A program made the translations under genes and the position numbers. Shown here piece by piece: positions 33,452 through 42,820 of a stretch of 64,000 bases of DNA. Origin of the DNA: Geoalkalibacter subterraneus (GTDB taxonomy: Bacteria > Desulfobacterota > Desulfuromonadia > Desulfuromonadales > Geoalkalibacteraceae); assembly GCF_000827125.1 (NCBI RefSeq), contig NZ_CP010311.1:1240001-1304000 (forward strand), read 5' to 3'. The notes beneath the pieces are model-generated. The model was not told the DNA's origin. It saw only the letters and a list, made by a program, of their open reading frames with translations, and did no database searches. How positions within the stretch are numbered: the stretch's first letter is position 1; each line of letters begins with the position of its first letter.

Positions 33452-33574
33452 TTCAGCATGGAGTCGCAACTCCCATGACGAGAGCCACTTTTCGCCCTCC
33501 CTGGCCGTTTGATTGGCGCCCTCCCTGGCGCCAAACACCCGCGTCATGGGAGCTGTGACTCCACGAGGTGAATA
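33452..33574. repeat. REP-like palindromic element, copy 1 (with 66-bp loop insertion)
   Basis: It begins TTCAGCATGGAGTCG (33452) and ends CTCCACGAGGTGAATA (33574). The arms ACTCCCATGACG (33469-33480) and CGTCATGGGAG (33542-33552) are inverted repeats around a GC-rich interior with its own repeat (GGCGCC and CCCTCCCTGG twice). The ends match, in opposite orientation, the 56-bp copy at 44993-45048. It lies in the 429-bp gap 33293-33721 between the zinc-ribbon gene and nadC, which otherwise holds only a GTATAC on each side (33439, 33582) and AACCGGTT near 33641. Confidence 0.65.
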
Positions 33575-33721
33575 GATGCGCGTATACAATGGTATGTCGT
33601 GTGGTCCCCGTCTATGGGACAACCGGGGTATAGCCGTTGAAAACCGGTTGTTTTTTGCGTTGCGAGGGGGGGGGTGGTATGCTATAAGGAATTGTTTTTA
33701 TATAACTTTATGGAGTTTTTC

Positions 33722-34555
33722 ATGTTCGAAGTCGATCGCATAATCCACACTGCTCTGGCCGAGGATATCGGTGCAGGTGATCTGACCACTGAAGCGACCA
33801 TTGCTCCGGAAACCCAGGGCCAGGCGCGCCTTGTGGCAAAAGAGCCTTTCACCCTGGCAGGGCTTGATGTGGCACGTCGCGTTTTTGCCATGGTGGATTC
33901 TTCCATCAAATTCACGGCCCGTCATCAGGATGGTGATGAACTCAAGATCGGCGACGAGCTGGCACAGGTCTCCGGGCCTGCCGCCAGTCTGCTGCAGGCA
34001 GAGCGGGTCGCCCTGAATCTCCTGCAGCGCATGAGCGGCATTGCGACTATGACGGCCCACTTTGTCGCGGCAGTGGAGGGAACCGAGGCGCAGATTGTCG
34101 ATACCCGCAAAACCACCCCTGGCCTACGCGTTCTGGAAAAATATGCGGTTCGCGTCGGCGGCGGGCGCAATCATCGCTATGCTCTCTATGATGGCGTTTT
34201 GATCAAGGAAAATCACATCGCGGCGGCCGGCGGTATCTCCGCTGCAGTGCAGCGCGCCCGCAGAAGGCTGTCTCATATCCATAAAATTGAAATCGAGACG
34301 CGCAATCTGGACGAGGTCCGTGAAGCGCTCGAAGCCGGTGCCGATATCATCCTGCTTGACAATATGGACAACGACACCTTGCGCAAGGCGGTTGATCTGG
34401 TCGCCGGGCGTACCCTGACCGAAGCCTCGGGAGGCGTTGACCTGAACCGGGTGCAGGGCATTGCTCAAACCGGCGTCAACCTGATTTCCGTGGGCGCGTT
34501 AACCCATTCCTATCGCGCTGTCGATATCTCCATGCTGTTCGACAGCGAGGTCTGA
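33722..34555 (+). CDS. nadC: Nicotinate-nucleotide pyrophosphorylase (carboxylating)
   Basis: 277 residues from ATG 33722; an in-frame ATG 16 codons upstream lies within AT-rich leader. Seen: EDIGAGDLTTEATI at the N terminus, LNLLQRMSGIATMT, VDTRKTTPGLRVLEKYAVRVGGGRNHRYALYDGVLIKENHI, and IEIETRNLDEVREALEAGADIILLDNM. This is the complete QPRTase active-site set (Arg, Lys, Lys/His). It makes nicotinate mononucleotide from quinolinate and PRPP in de novo NAD synthesis. Followed by birA 87 bp on and coaX. Confidence 0.96.
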   Translation: MFEVDRIIHTALAEDIGAGDLTTEATIAPETQGQARLVAKEPFTLAGLDVARRVFAMVDSSIKFTARHQDGDELKIGDELAQVSGPAASLLQAERVALNLLQRMSGIATMTAHFVAAVEGTEAQIVDTRKTTPGLRVLEKYAVRVGGGRNHRYALYDGVLIKENHIAAAGGISAAVQRARRRLSHIHKIEIETRNLDEVREALEAGADIILLDNMDNDTLRKAVDLVAGRTLTEASGGVDLNRVQGIAQTGVNLISVGALTHSYRAVDISMLFDSEV

Positions 34556-34642
34556 AGCTGATTTGAGATGCCCGATTTTTTGAGACCGAACTATCCGCCT
34601 CTGTAAAATTTTTCTGAAATCCTAATTATCGGTTCGGAGTCT

Positions 34643-35641
34643 ATGCACGATTCCAGACACACTGCCCAGGAAGAAGTCCTTTCTCTGCTGCGCCATGCCG
34701 ACGGGTGCATTTCGGGGGAGGAATTAAGTCGTCGTCTGGGGATTTCGCGTACTGCAATATGGAAACACATCAAGGCGCTTCGCAGCCACGGCTATGAAAT
34801 CAGGGCGGCGAGCGGGCGGGGTTACCAGCTGGTGCAGGTGCCGGATCTTCTGTCTCCGACAGAGATTCAAAACGGCCTGCACACGCGCTTTATCGCCCGA
34901 AATGTGTATGCGTTTGATCAGGTCGACTCTACCAACCACCAGGCCATGCTGATGGGGGAAGAGGGGGCGGCTGACGGCACGGTCGTAATTGCCGATGCGC
35001 AGAGCTCAGGAAAGGGTCGCCTCGGCCGCCGCTGGGCCTCCCCTGCCGGCGTCAATCTTTACGCTTCCATCGTGCTGCGCCCTCCCATCGCTCCTCATCG
35101 AGCTCCGCAGCTGACCTTCGTTTCGGCAGTGGCGGTGGCGCAGGCGATCAATTCCTTCTCGGGGCTGGACGCCCGTGTCAAGTGGCCGAACGACATCCTG
35201 ATCGATGATTGCAAGGTTGGGGGACTTCTCAACGAGATGAGCGCCGAAAGCGAGCGTGTTCATTCCGTGGTGCTCGGTATCGGTCTCAACGTCAATATGA
35301 CCGCCTCCCAGTTCCCGACCGATCTGCGTTATCCCGCCACTTCTCTTTTTCTCTCCTCCGGCCGCAAATGGCCGCGCGCCGCACTGGCGCGTCATCTCTT
35401 CGAAAAGCTTGAGCAGCTCTATCACCAGTACCTCAACGAAGGGTTTGAACCCATTTTGCAGCAGTGGGAATCTCTGTGCTGCTGGCAGGGGCGGGTGGTG
35501 GAGGTTGATCGCGGCACAGATCGTATTCGAGGTCGTTTTGCCGGGCTCGATCAAACCGGCGCCCTGCTGTTGGATGCCGGGGGAACTCTGGAGAAAATCT
35601 ATTCCGGGGATGTACGCCCCAGCGACGATGAAACAGGATAA
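34643..35641 (+). CDS. birA: Bifunctional biotin--ACC ligase / biotin operon repressor
   Basis: 332 residues. An N-terminal winged helix ([41 protein letters not shown]) precedes the ligase domain, with the GRGRxGR-type biotinyl-AMP loop [26 protein letters not shown] and VLGIGLNVN, then an SH3-like C-terminal domain. It biotinylates acetyl-CoA carboxylase BCCP and can repress biotin genes. The DNA-binding part is present here, so repression is plausible. coaX starts 5 bp after its stop, indicating co-translation. Confidence 0.94.
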   Translation: MHDSRHTAQEEVLSLLRHADGCISGEELSRRLGISRTAIWKHIKALRSHGYEIRAASGRGYQLVQVPDLLSPTEIQNGLHTRFIARNVYAFDQVDSTNHQAMLMGEEGAADGTVVIADAQSSGKGRLGRRWASPAGVNLYASIVLRPPIAPHRAPQLTFVSAVAVAQAINSFSGLDARVKWPNDILIDDCKVGGLLNEMSAESERVHSVVLGIGLNVNMTASQFPTDLRYPATSLFLSSGRKWPRAALARHLFEKLEQLYHQYLNEGFEPILQQWESLCCWQGRVVEVDRGTDRIRGRFAGLDQTGALLLDAGGTLEKIYSGDVRPSDDETG

Positions 35642-35646
35642 GCGAT

Positions 35647-36438
35647 ATGCTCTTTGCGATCGATATCGGCAATACCAATACCGTTCTGGGGTTGTACCGC
35701 GACCGGCAGTTGTTGCACGACTGGCGCATCACTACGGACAAGTCCCGCACGGTCGATGAGTACGCGGTGGTCATCCATGATCTCTTTGCCCTGGCGCAGG
35801 TGAGATTTGACCAGGTTGAAGATGTGATCATCTCCTGCGTGGTTCCCCCTGTGCTGGTGACATTTGAATCCCTGTGCCGCCGGTATTTCAAACATGTCCC
35901 GCTGGTGGTCGAGGCCGACACCCGCACCGGCATGCCGATCTGCTATGATCATCCCTCGGAGGTGGGGGCGGACCGGGTTGTCAATGGTGTGGCCGCCTAT
36001 GAACGGTATCACCGCGCCCTGATCATCGTGGATTTCGGCACGGCCACCACGTTCGATTACATTTGCGCACAGGGGAATTACCAGGGGGGAGCAATTGCGC
36101 CGGGAATCGGCATTGCAGCTGAGGCCCTGCATCAGCGCGCCAGCAAACTGCCCCGTGTGGATATTGTCCGGCCTCCTCACGTCATCGGGAAAAATACGGT
36201 TTCCAGCATGCAGGCAGGCATATTTTACGGCTATGTCGGCCTTGTGGACGGAATCGTTGAGCGCATGAAGGCTGAATGTGGTGAAGACCCGCTGGTGATT
36301 GCAACCGGAGGTCTTGCCCCCCTGGTCGCCGAAAGTTCGACCACCATCGACGAGGTTTCGGCGGACCTTACTCTTGAGGGATTGCGCATTATCCATGAAC
36401 GGCACCGGCTCGGTTTTGACAGGTCCCCGGTGCGGTGA
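35647..36438 (+). CDS. coaX: Type III pantothenate kinase
   Basis: 263 residues of the ASKHA fold: [17 protein letters not shown] (phosphate 1), [41 protein letters not shown] (phosphate 2), [23 protein letters not shown] and [17 protein letters not shown]. It phosphorylates pantothenate in CoA synthesis. It is coupled to birA (5-bp gap), the common birA-coaX pairing in Desulfuromonadales and other bacteria. nadC-birA-coaX together serve NAD, biotin and CoA supply. Confidence 0.96.
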   Translation: MLFAIDIGNTNTVLGLYRDRQLLHDWRITTDKSRTVDEYAVVIHDLFALAQVRFDQVEDVIISCVVPPVLVTFESLCRRYFKHVPLVVEADTRTGMPICYDHPSEVGADRVVNGVAAYERYHRALIIVDFGTATTFDYICAQGNYQGGAIAPGIGIAAEALHQRASKLPRVDIVRPPHVIGKNTVSSMQAGIFYGYVGLVDGIVERMKAECGEDPLVIATGGLAPLVAESSTTIDEVSADLTLEGLRIIHERHRLGFDRSPVR

Positions 36439-36597
36439 TAGACTTAAATGCCATTAACATCTTTAAAGCCAGTATTCTCGGGAGGTTGTGAACGGATTCA
36501 GGTGAAAAATCATAAGGGCGTTAGCCCTGCTGGGTGTTTTTCCGCGGATTGCCATGCGACAGTCGGTCGCCACTGAATGGAATTGAAAGGAGAAGCC

Positions 36598-38676
36598 ATG
36601 GGAAAGTACGACATCTCGAAGCTGAGAAACCTTGGAATTGTCGCGCACGGAGGGGCGGGCAAGACCTCGTTGGTAGAGGCCATGCTGTTCGACACGGGAA
36701 TGGTCGATCGTTTGGGGCGCGTCGATGACGGTTCCTCGAACATGGATTTCGAGCCCGAAGAGATCAAGCGAGGCATTACCCTGAGTTCCAGCCTTCATCA
36801 CTGTGACTGGCAGGGCTACAGCCTGCACCTGGTCGATACTCCCGGCTACTCCAATTTTCTGCACGATACCCGCAACTGCCTGCGTATATTAGGCGGTGCA
36901 GTCGTTATTGTATCCGCCATTTCAGGGGTCAAGGCCCAGACGCGCCAGATATGGGACTGGTGTGACGAGTTCGAGGTGCCGCGCATCGCCTTCGTCAACA
37001 AGATGGACCGCGAGCGGGCCAATTTCCTGCGGGCTCTCGACGACATGGCTGCGGCTCTCAACAACCGCCCGGTCGCGGTGACCATGCCGATCGGCGCTGA
37101 GGAAGACTTCAAAGGCGTGATCGACCTGGTGCGTATGAAGGCCCGTCTTTTTCAGTTTGACGAGAAGGGAACCTATGAAGAGCAGGATATCCCTGGTGAT
37201 CTGCTGGACGAGGCACAGCGGCTGCGTGTTCTTCTGCTCGAAGCGGTTGCCGATGCCGATGACGAACTGATGGAAAAATACCTTGAGAATGAAGACCTCA
37301 GCGTAGAGGATCTTCTGCGCGGGCTGCGCGAGGGGACCCTGACGGGAGTTTTTACCCCCGTTCTGTGCGGCAGCGCCACCGCCAATATCGGCATCCGCCA
37401 ACTTCTCGATTACATCCTTCATTGTCTGCCGTCGCCCCTCGATAAAGGCGAGCAGCATGGTCGTCACCCTCTCAGCGGCGACGACGAGGTCCGTCGCCCG
37501 GACGAGGATGAGCCTTTTTCGGCCATGGTGTTTAAAACCATCAGTGATCCTTTTACCGGCAAGCTGACTCTTCTACGGGTCTACTCCGGCAGTCTCAAGC
37601 CCGACTCATCTGTCTATAATCCCAATAAAGATGCCACCGAGCGGGTCGGCAATATTTACGAGATGGAGGGCAAAAAGCATAAGTCCCTGTCCCTTGCCGT
37701 CGCGGGCGATATTGTCGCAATCCCCAAACTCAAGGTGACCGCGACCGGCGACACCCTGTGCGATGAAAGCAAGCCGATCGTCTTTGAAAGCCCCATGCCT
37801 CTCAAACCGGTCATCTCCTTTGCGCTGCGCACCAAGAGCAAGGGGGATGAAGATAAACTCAGCACCGCCCTGCACAAACTGATGGATGAAGATCCGACTC
37901 TCAACCTGGTCCGTGATGAGGATACGCGAGAGATGATCATCTCCGGCATGGGCCAGGTCCACCTGGAAGTTGCCGTGGAAAAGCTCAAACGGAAATTTGG
38001 CGTGGAAGTTGAATTGCTTGAGCCCAAGGTGCCTTATCGTGAAACAATCACCGGGCGCACCAAGGTTCAGGGCAAATATAAAAAGCAGTCCGGTGGGCGC
38101 GGACAGTTCGGGGATGTCTGGATTGAAATGGAGCCCCTGCCGCGCGGCGAAGGTTATGAATTCGTGGATAAAATCGTCGGCGGAGTTGTGCCCAGGCAGT
38201 ATATCCCTGCAGTCGACAAGGGGATTCAGGAAGCGTCCCACCGCGGTGTTCTGGCGGGCTTCCCGGTCGTTGATTTCAAGGTGACGCTGGTTGACGGCTC
38301 CCACCACTCGGTGGATTCGTCGGAGATGGCTTTCAAGGTTGCAGGATCCATGGCGTTCAAGAAGGCGATGGAGGAATGCAAGCCGGTGCTGCTGGAGCCG
38401 GTCATGGCCATGGAGATTAGCGTGCCCGATGATTGCATGGGAGATGTCATCGGCGATATGAACTCTCGCCGAGGCAAGGTGTTGGGTGTTGAGCCCAAGG
38501 CCGGCAGCCAGATGATTCGTGTTCAGGTCCCCATGGCCGAGGTGTTGCGTTACGCACCGGAATTGAGGTCGATGACCTCTGATCGCGGAATGTTCACCAT
38601 GGAATTCAGTCACTACGAAGAGGTGCCGCCTCATTTGACCGCAAAGATACTTGCGGATCTGAAAAAGGCCGAATAG
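36598..38676 (+). CDS. Elongation factor G paralogue (EF-G2-like)
   Basis: 692 residues from ATG 36598 after AAAGGAG. Domain order is that of EF-G: G domain with P-loop AHGGAGKTSL, G2/switch I MDFEPEEIKRGITL, G3 DTPGY, G4 NKMD, then domains II-V ending with VLRYAPELRSMTSDRGMFTMEF. The P-loop has HGGAGKTS where canonical EF-G has HIDAGKTT, and switch I is shorter, which marks the EF-G2 class rather than the main fusA in a str operon. EF-G2 proteins can be slow in translocation and may have specialised roles. The gene is alone, with a hairpin after it. Confidence 0.9.
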   Translation: MGKYDISKLRNLGIVAHGGAGKTSLVEAMLFDTGMVDRLGRVDDGSSNMDFEPEEIKRGITLSSSLHHCDWQGYSLHLVDTPGYSNFLHDTRNCLRILGGAVVIVSAISGVKAQTRQIWDWCDEFEVPRIAFVNKMDRERANFLRALDDMAAALNNRPVAVTMPIGAEEDFKGVIDLVRMKARLFQFDEKGTYEEQDIPGDLLDEAQRLRVLLLEAVADADDELMEKYLENEDLSVEDLLRGLREGTLTGVFTPVLCGSATANIGIRQLLDYILHCLPSPLDKGEQHGRHPLSGDDEVRRPDEDEPFSAMVFKTISDPFTGKLTLLRVYSGSLKPDSSVYNPNKDATERVGNIYEMEGKKHKSLSLAVAGDIVAIPKLKVTATGDTLCDESKPIVFESPMPLKPVISFALRTKSKGDEDKLSTALHKLMDEDPTLNLVRDEDTREMIISGMGQVHLEVAVEKLKRKFGVEVELLEPKVPYRETITGRTKVQGKYKKQSGGRGQFGDVWIEMEPLPRGEGYEFVDKIVGGVVPRQYIPAVDKGIQEASHRGVLAGFPVVDFKVTLVDGSHHSVDSSEMAFKVAGSMAFKKAMEECKPVLLEPVMAMEISVPDDCMGDVIGDMNSRRGKVLGVEPKAGSQMIRVQVPMAEVLRYAPELRSMTSDRGMFTMEFSHYEEVPPHLTAKILADLKKAE

Positions 38677-38713
38677 CGGGCCGAAAACTGTCACCCCAAT
38701 GTGTCTCCCGGAC

Positions 38714-38758
38714 GTCCGGCGGCCGGTTTTTCCTGCCGCCGGACCGATCTCCGGTCTT
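38714..38758 (+). terminator. Hairpin terminator after EF-G2 gene
   Basis: GTCCGGCGGC (38714-38723) and GCCGCCGGAC (38735-38744) form a perfect 10-bp stem with an 11-base loop. A second short stem, ACCG/CGGT, follows, then CTTTT. No long T-run is next to the main stem, so strength is uncertain. Confidence 0.5.
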
Positions 38759-38801
38759 TTCTGCAATGGGGTATGGCGCGATATCAGGAGGATCAATCCG
38801 G

Positions 38802-40010
38802 ATGACTGGCAAGGATGATGTGAAAAAAGAGATCGATCGTCAGACAGAATCCGCACAACAGGATACGCAACAGGAAAAAGACGTTCAGGCCCACAGCGGG
38901 GATGTGCCCAACGAGCCTGTTTCGCCTCCTCCGCAGGGACGATCCGTGCGCCCGCTTCTGCTTGTGCTTGTGCTTCTGCTGGTCGTCCTGGCCGCCGTCG
39001 CCTGGTTTGTCTATTTTGCGCCCCAGCAGTCTTTGAATTCTTCTGGAGTGTCGGGCGACTCTGTTGCCCAAAGAGAGACCCGCCCCATCCCCAATCGCGA
39101 GAAAGAAGTCTCCCAAAAACCGCAAACGCAATCAAAGACAGTTACGGCACCTGAGGATGCATCCTCCCCCTCTGATCAAACCGAACCCCCGGTAAACAAG
39201 CAGGACGGCACCGAGAAGCCTGCCGTTCAAAAACAAGCCATCCCCCGTCCCGCTGCGAAAAACCAACCGCAGGCCATCCCGATTACGGATGCGGCGGAGG
39301 GTAACGCTGTGGAAGAAAAAAAAGATGCAGCCTCCTCGACCACGAAAGAGGAATCAGGGCCGATTGCGAGCGAAGAATCGGATTCTTCTGTTCGGGAGAA
39401 TGTTCAGGATGAGGCCCCGAAAAAAGGTTCCGAAGATGCCAAGACCGCCGCCCTTTTGCATGATTCCGATCCCGGTCCTGCCGCTGAACCCGGGCAGTCC
39501 AAACCGGCATCAGAACAAGCGGTTTCTTCCGGAAAGGACAGTGAGAAGGCTGTCGCCAAGGGAGCCTACATGGTCCAGGTCGGCGCCTACAGTGTCGCTG
39601 CACATCTGGCCGCCGACCAGAAGAAACTGCATGATCTTGGCTTTGAAACCTCGGTTCTCGAAACTCGACGCCCAATCCGCATGATCCGGCTGCGGGTCGG
39701 AACCTTTTTCCCCAACCAGGGAGAAACACAAATCGCTCGGTTGACAGAACTCGGAGCAAAGCCTTTTTTCGTCAAAGACGGAGATCTGATGGTGGTTTAT
39801 GCCGGCTCCTTCCGCAGTGAAGAACGTGCCGATCGGCTCTCGCAGCGCCTTGCAGAGGCTGGAGTCCATGTTGAGGCCGAACGGACCAGCGTCGATGTTC
39901 AACTGTCGATTCTGCGGTTCGGTCCGTTTGAGTCCTTTGCCGAGGCCAGATCAGCCGCCCAAAAGGCGGATGATGCCGGGTTGGAGACTCTCATCGTCAA
40001 AATGCGCTGA
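38802..40010 (+). CDS. SPOR-domain inner-membrane protein
   Basis: 402 residues from ATG 38802, after CAGGAGGATC. A cytoplasmic N terminus precedes a single membrane helix (residues about 50-72, LLLVLVLLLVVLAAVAWFVY). A long Pro/Glu/Lys-rich disordered region (75-260) follows, then tandem SPOR-type repeats, AYMVQVGAYSVAAHLAADQKKLHDLG and the partner DLMVVYAGSFRSEERADRLSQRL. SPOR domains bind denuded peptidoglycan at the septum. It resembles FtsN-like division proteins, which is inferred. It is followed by the 40029 gene 18 bp on. Confidence 0.8.
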   Translation: MTGKDDVKKEIDRQTESAQQDTQQEKDVQAHSGDVPNEPVSPPPQGRSVRPLLLVLVLLLVVLAAVAWFVYFAPQQSLNSSGVSGDSVAQRETRPIPNREKEVSQKPQTQSKTVTAPEDASSPSDQTEPPVNKQDGTEKPAVQKQAIPRPAAKNQPQAIPITDAAEGNAVEEKKDAASSTTKEESGPIASEESDSSVRENVQDEAPKKGSEDAKTAALLHDSDPGPAAEPGQSKPASEQAVSSGKDSEKAVAKGAYMVQVGAYSVAAHLAADQKKLHDLGFETSVLETRRPIRMIRLRVGTFFPNQGETQIARLTELGAKPFFVKDGDLMVVYAGSFRSEERADRLSQRLAEAGVHVEAERTSVDVQLSILRFGPFESFAEARSAAQKADDAGLETLIVKMR

Positions 40011-40028
40011 ACCCAGGCGGTCGAGACG

Positions 40029-41063
40029 ATGGAAAAGGGTGAACGGTTGCGCCTGCGTGTCAGCCCGCAGGTCGCTGCGCAGATCGGTCCCGGCTCTTCG
40101 CGTACTCAGCGCCTGGAGGTCGCTAAGGCCCGGCATCCCCTGCCTGATCTTGCCTATGCCTTGGTTTTCCTGGCTTTCGGACAGGATGAAGAAATCCGCA
40201 AGCATGCTCTGCTCACGTTGAAAAAACTTCCTGTCGTTCATTTACACTCACTTTTGAGTGATGAAGCCACGCCTCCCAAGGTTTTGCATCTCATTGTCCG
40301 CCTTCGATATGACGATGCGGACTGCATGGCCTCCGTGATTAAGAATCCGGGGGTTTCAGACCGCACGCTTCTTTTTCTCGCCCGTGAGGCAGGGGAACAA
40401 ACACTTTCACTGTTGCTTGAGGACGAAAAATACAGTGTTTCAGCCCCTGGTCTTCTTGAAGCCATTGCGGACAATCCCAGGGCAGGCAAGGGCATTAAAG
40501 ACAGGATATCGGCTGGGAGGGGAGGGGAGAGCAGTTTGCAGGCCGAAAAATCTGCAGAACATTGTGAAGATGACAAAAGCGAGGGGGACAAAGACAGGGC
40601 GTCAGAAGATAGCCGGGAAGATGACATTTCAGAGTCCAGTGAGATCAATCAGTCCAAATACCAGATGTCGTTGGATTTGTCGGTTTCTGAAAAGATCAAG
40701 ATGGCGTTGACCGGCGACAAGGAGTGGAGATCGATCCTTCTGCGCGACGCCAATAAGCTGGTCTCTTCGGCCGTGCTTAAAAATCCCCGCATCACCGATG
40801 GCGAGGTGCTCGCTGTGACCCGCAACCGCAGTGCCAGTGACGACCTGATTCGGATCGTTCTGCTCAATACCGAATGGGTCAAGAACAACGAAATTAAAAA
40901 AGCCCTGGCCATTCATCCTCGCACCCCTCTGCCGAAGGCTTTACGCTTCATGTCGGCTTTTACTGAAAAAGAATTGAAACAGCTCTCAAAAAGCCGTAAT
41001 GTTTCGCAGGTTATCGTCAACAGCGCGCGAAGAATGCTGATGGGCAAAGAAAAGGGGCGCTGA
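40029..41063 (+). CDS. Uncharacterised helical-repeat protein, 344 residues
   Basis: Not recognised. The N-terminal half (1-150) consists of HEAT-like helices: HPLPDLAYALVFLAFGQ, EEIRKHALLTLKKLP, LIVRLRYDDADCMASVIKNPGVSD, ALLEAIADNP style. A central acidic/Ser-rich linker (residues 170-215, SEGDKDRASEDSREDD) is followed by another helical block with the well-formed KIKMALTGDKEWRSILLRDANKLVSSAVLKNPRITDGEVLAVTRN. Pairs of N-x-R or NPRIT turns repeat. It sits between the SPOR gene and MOSC. No signal peptide. Confidence that it is a real gene is high, function unknown. Confidence 0.75.
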   Translation: MEKGERLRLRVSPQVAAQIGPGSSRTQRLEVAKARHPLPDLAYALVFLAFGQDEEIRKHALLTLKKLPVVHLHSLLSDEATPPKVLHLIVRLRYDDADCMASVIKNPGVSDRTLLFLAREAGEQTLSLLLEDEKYSVSAPGLLEAIADNPRAGKGIKDRISAGRGGESSLQAEKSAEHCEDDKSEGDKDRASEDSREDDISESSEINQSKYQMSLDLSVSEKIKMALTGDKEWRSILLRDANKLVSSAVLKNPRITDGEVLAVTRNRSASDDLIRIVLLNTEWVKNNEIKKALAIHPRTPLPKALRFMSAFTEKELKQLSKSRNVSQVIVNSARRMLMGKEKGR

Positions 41064-41086
41064 GTACCGTTTTACAGGAGCATTTC

Positions 41087-41557
41087 ATGCAACAGGGAAA
41101 GTTGATCGCCGTTTGTACCAGCCCCGGCAAGGGGCAGCGTAAAAAAGACGTAGGGCAGGGCGTACTGGTCCCCGGATTCGGGGTTGAAGGCGATGGGCAT
41201 GGGGGAGACTGGCATCGTCAGGTTAGTCTGCTGGCCATGGAGAGCATCGATAAAATGCGTGCCGCGGGTCTTGATGTGGGGCCTGGGGATTTTGCGGAAA
41301 ATCTGACTACCGAAGGACTTGATCTTTGCGCATTGCCTTTGGGGAGCTTGCTTCAAGTGGGCGAAACGGCCGTGCTGGAGATCACTCAGATCGGCAAGAT
41401 CTGCCATGAGCGCTGTGCCATTTATTATCAGGCCGGCGACTGCGTCATGCCCAAGGAGGGCATTTTTGCGGTCGTCCGCGAGGGGGGAGAGATCGCACGG
41501 CAGGATCGGGTGAAAGTAATCAAGATCGGTGACGGCACCACGGAGGCTGTCTCCTGA
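41087..41557 (+). CDS. MOSC-domain protein
   Basis: 156 residues. The MOSC domain has GVEGDGHGGDWHRQVSLLAMESI and an ENLTTEGLDL block, with a conserved Cys in KICHERCAIYYQAGDC. MOSC proteins are thought to bind molybdenum cofactor and deliver sulfur or metal. Its TGA shares a base with the ATG of the next gene, mog, so they are coupled and probably act together in molybdenum cofactor metabolism. RBS AGGAG is 8 bp upstream. Confidence 0.85.
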   Translation: MQQGKLIAVCTSPGKGQRKKDVGQGVLVPGFGVEGDGHGGDWHRQVSLLAMESIDKMRAAGLDVGPGDFAENLTTEGLDLCALPLGSLLQVGETAVLEITQIGKICHERCAIYYQAGDCVMPKEGIFAVVREGGEIARQDRVKVIKIGDGTTEAVS

Positions 41558-42048
41558 TGACTGCTTTTCGCATCGCAATCCTGACTCTGTCCGACAAAGG
41601 CGCCCGTGGCGAGCGCGAGGATGAGAGCGGTCGTATCCTGCACCAGATGTCGGCCTCTCTCGGGACGGTCGATCATTATGAGATCATTGCCGATGAAGCG
41701 GATCTTATCACGGCACGGCTGATGGAGTGGTGTGATTGCGGAGAGCTCGACCTGATCCTGACCACCGGCGGGACCGGTGTTTCTCCCCGTGATGTGACGC
41801 CACAGGCGACACAGCAGGTTCTTGATTATGAAATTCCCGGCATGGCCGAAGCCATGCGCGCCGCCAGCCTGGCCAAGACCCCGCATGCCATGCTCTCACG
41901 CGCCCTTGTCGGGGTCCGCGGACAGACTTTGATTGTCAATCTACCTGGAAGTCCAAAGGCGGTGCGGGAAAATTTCGAGGTGATTCTACCGGCACTGCCT
42001 CATGCACTGGCCAAACTCAAGGGTGATCCGTCCGATTGTGCCCAGTGA
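41557..42048 (+). CDS. mog: Molybdopterin adenylyltransferase (MogA/MoaB type)
   Basis: 163 residues. Motifs are RIAILTLSDKGARGEREDESG, LILTTGGTGVSPRDVTPQAT (the TGGTG loop and downstream Asp) and LIVNLPGSPKAVRENFEVILPALPHAL. This is the MoaB/MogA fold that adenylates molybdopterin before Mo insertion. It overlaps the MOSC gene by one base. Which of the MogA or MoaB subgroups it belongs to is not decided by motif reading alone. Confidence 0.92.
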   Translation: MTAFRIAILTLSDKGARGEREDESGRILHQMSASLGTVDHYEIIADEADLITARLMEWCDCGELDLILTTGGTGVSPRDVTPQATQQVLDYEIPGMAEAMRAASLAKTPHAMLSRALVGVRGQTLIVNLPGSPKAVRENFEVILPALPHALAKLKGDPSDCAQ

Positions 42049-42088
42049 AGCCAAGAGATCGATTTTTCCCAAATAAGTGGTGGTAATT

Positions 42089-42820
42089 ATGCCCAAGAAG
42101 ATCCTTTTTGCGGTTTCCGATCCTCACAAACTTGGTCTGTCCCGCGGTTTTTACCGTCGCGATGAATTCAAAACCACCCTTTGCAGCGATAGCCGCGAAG
42201 CCTATGCCATCATTGAAGAAGATGCGCCGGATCTTGCCGTAATAGAGGTTAATCTCCCTCCGTGGGGGGGCGATTCCTGCTGCCGCCGTGTCAAAAATGA
42301 TTTTTTACTGCAGCGAACCCGAATCATTCTGCTTGCGCCGCCGAAAATAGAGGATGAAGAGCGCTGCCGTGACAGTGGCGCCGATGCGATTCTGCCGCTG
42401 ACCACCGCGCCCGATCCACTGCTGGCAACGGTTCGCAGGCTCCTGGGGCTTCCCGACCCGGGGCGTCTGGCTCCGCGCGCTTCCATCGAACTTAAAATCC
42501 GCTTTCGCCACCTTCCCCATGGTGATTTCTGTCAGGGGATCACTGTTAACCTCGGAACGGGAGGGTTGTTTCTGCAAGCGGAAGCACTTTATCCCCGCGA
42601 CAGCCTCATTGAGCTTGTTTTCCCAGACCTGGGAAAACATCAGGGCAAGCAGGCAACCTTTACGGCCCGTGTGGCCTGGGTCAATCATCCCGAATGGGTT
42701 CTGAAACCTGAGCTTCCTGTGGGTATGGGGTGTGAGTTCATCGACCTGTCCCTGGCGGAAATGACGCAGCTTGAAAGGTTTGTTTCCCGCCATCTGTCCG
42801 AGACAACCAGCGCCACCTGA
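42089..42820 (+). CDS. Receiver-like domain fused to PilZ
   Basis: 243 residues. Residues 1-115 resemble a response-regulator receiver: KKILFAVSDPHK, LAVIEVNLPPWGGDSCCRRVKND, IILLAPP. The acidic DD pair and the phospho-Asp are not conserved (IEVNLP), so this is a pseudo-receiver. Residues 125-235 are a PilZ domain: RASIELKIRF, then GITVNLGTGGLFLQA. The PilZ RxxxR motif is partly present (RASIELKIR). PilZ domains bind c-di-GMP. The start ATG at 42089 is favoured over an upstream GTG. It follows mog by 40 bp, but the role is unrelated. Confidence 0.75.
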   Translation: MPKKILFAVSDPHKLGLSRGFYRRDEFKTTLCSDSREAYAIIEEDAPDLAVIEVNLPPWGGDSCCRRVKNDFLLQRTRIILLAPPKIEDEERCRDSGADAILPLTTAPDPLLATVRRLLGLPDPGRLAPRASIELKIRFRHLPHGDFCQGITVNLGTGGLFLQAEALYPRDSLIELVFPDLGKHQGKQATFTARVAWVNHPEWVLKPELPVGMGCEFIDLSLAEMTQLERFVSRHLSETTSAT

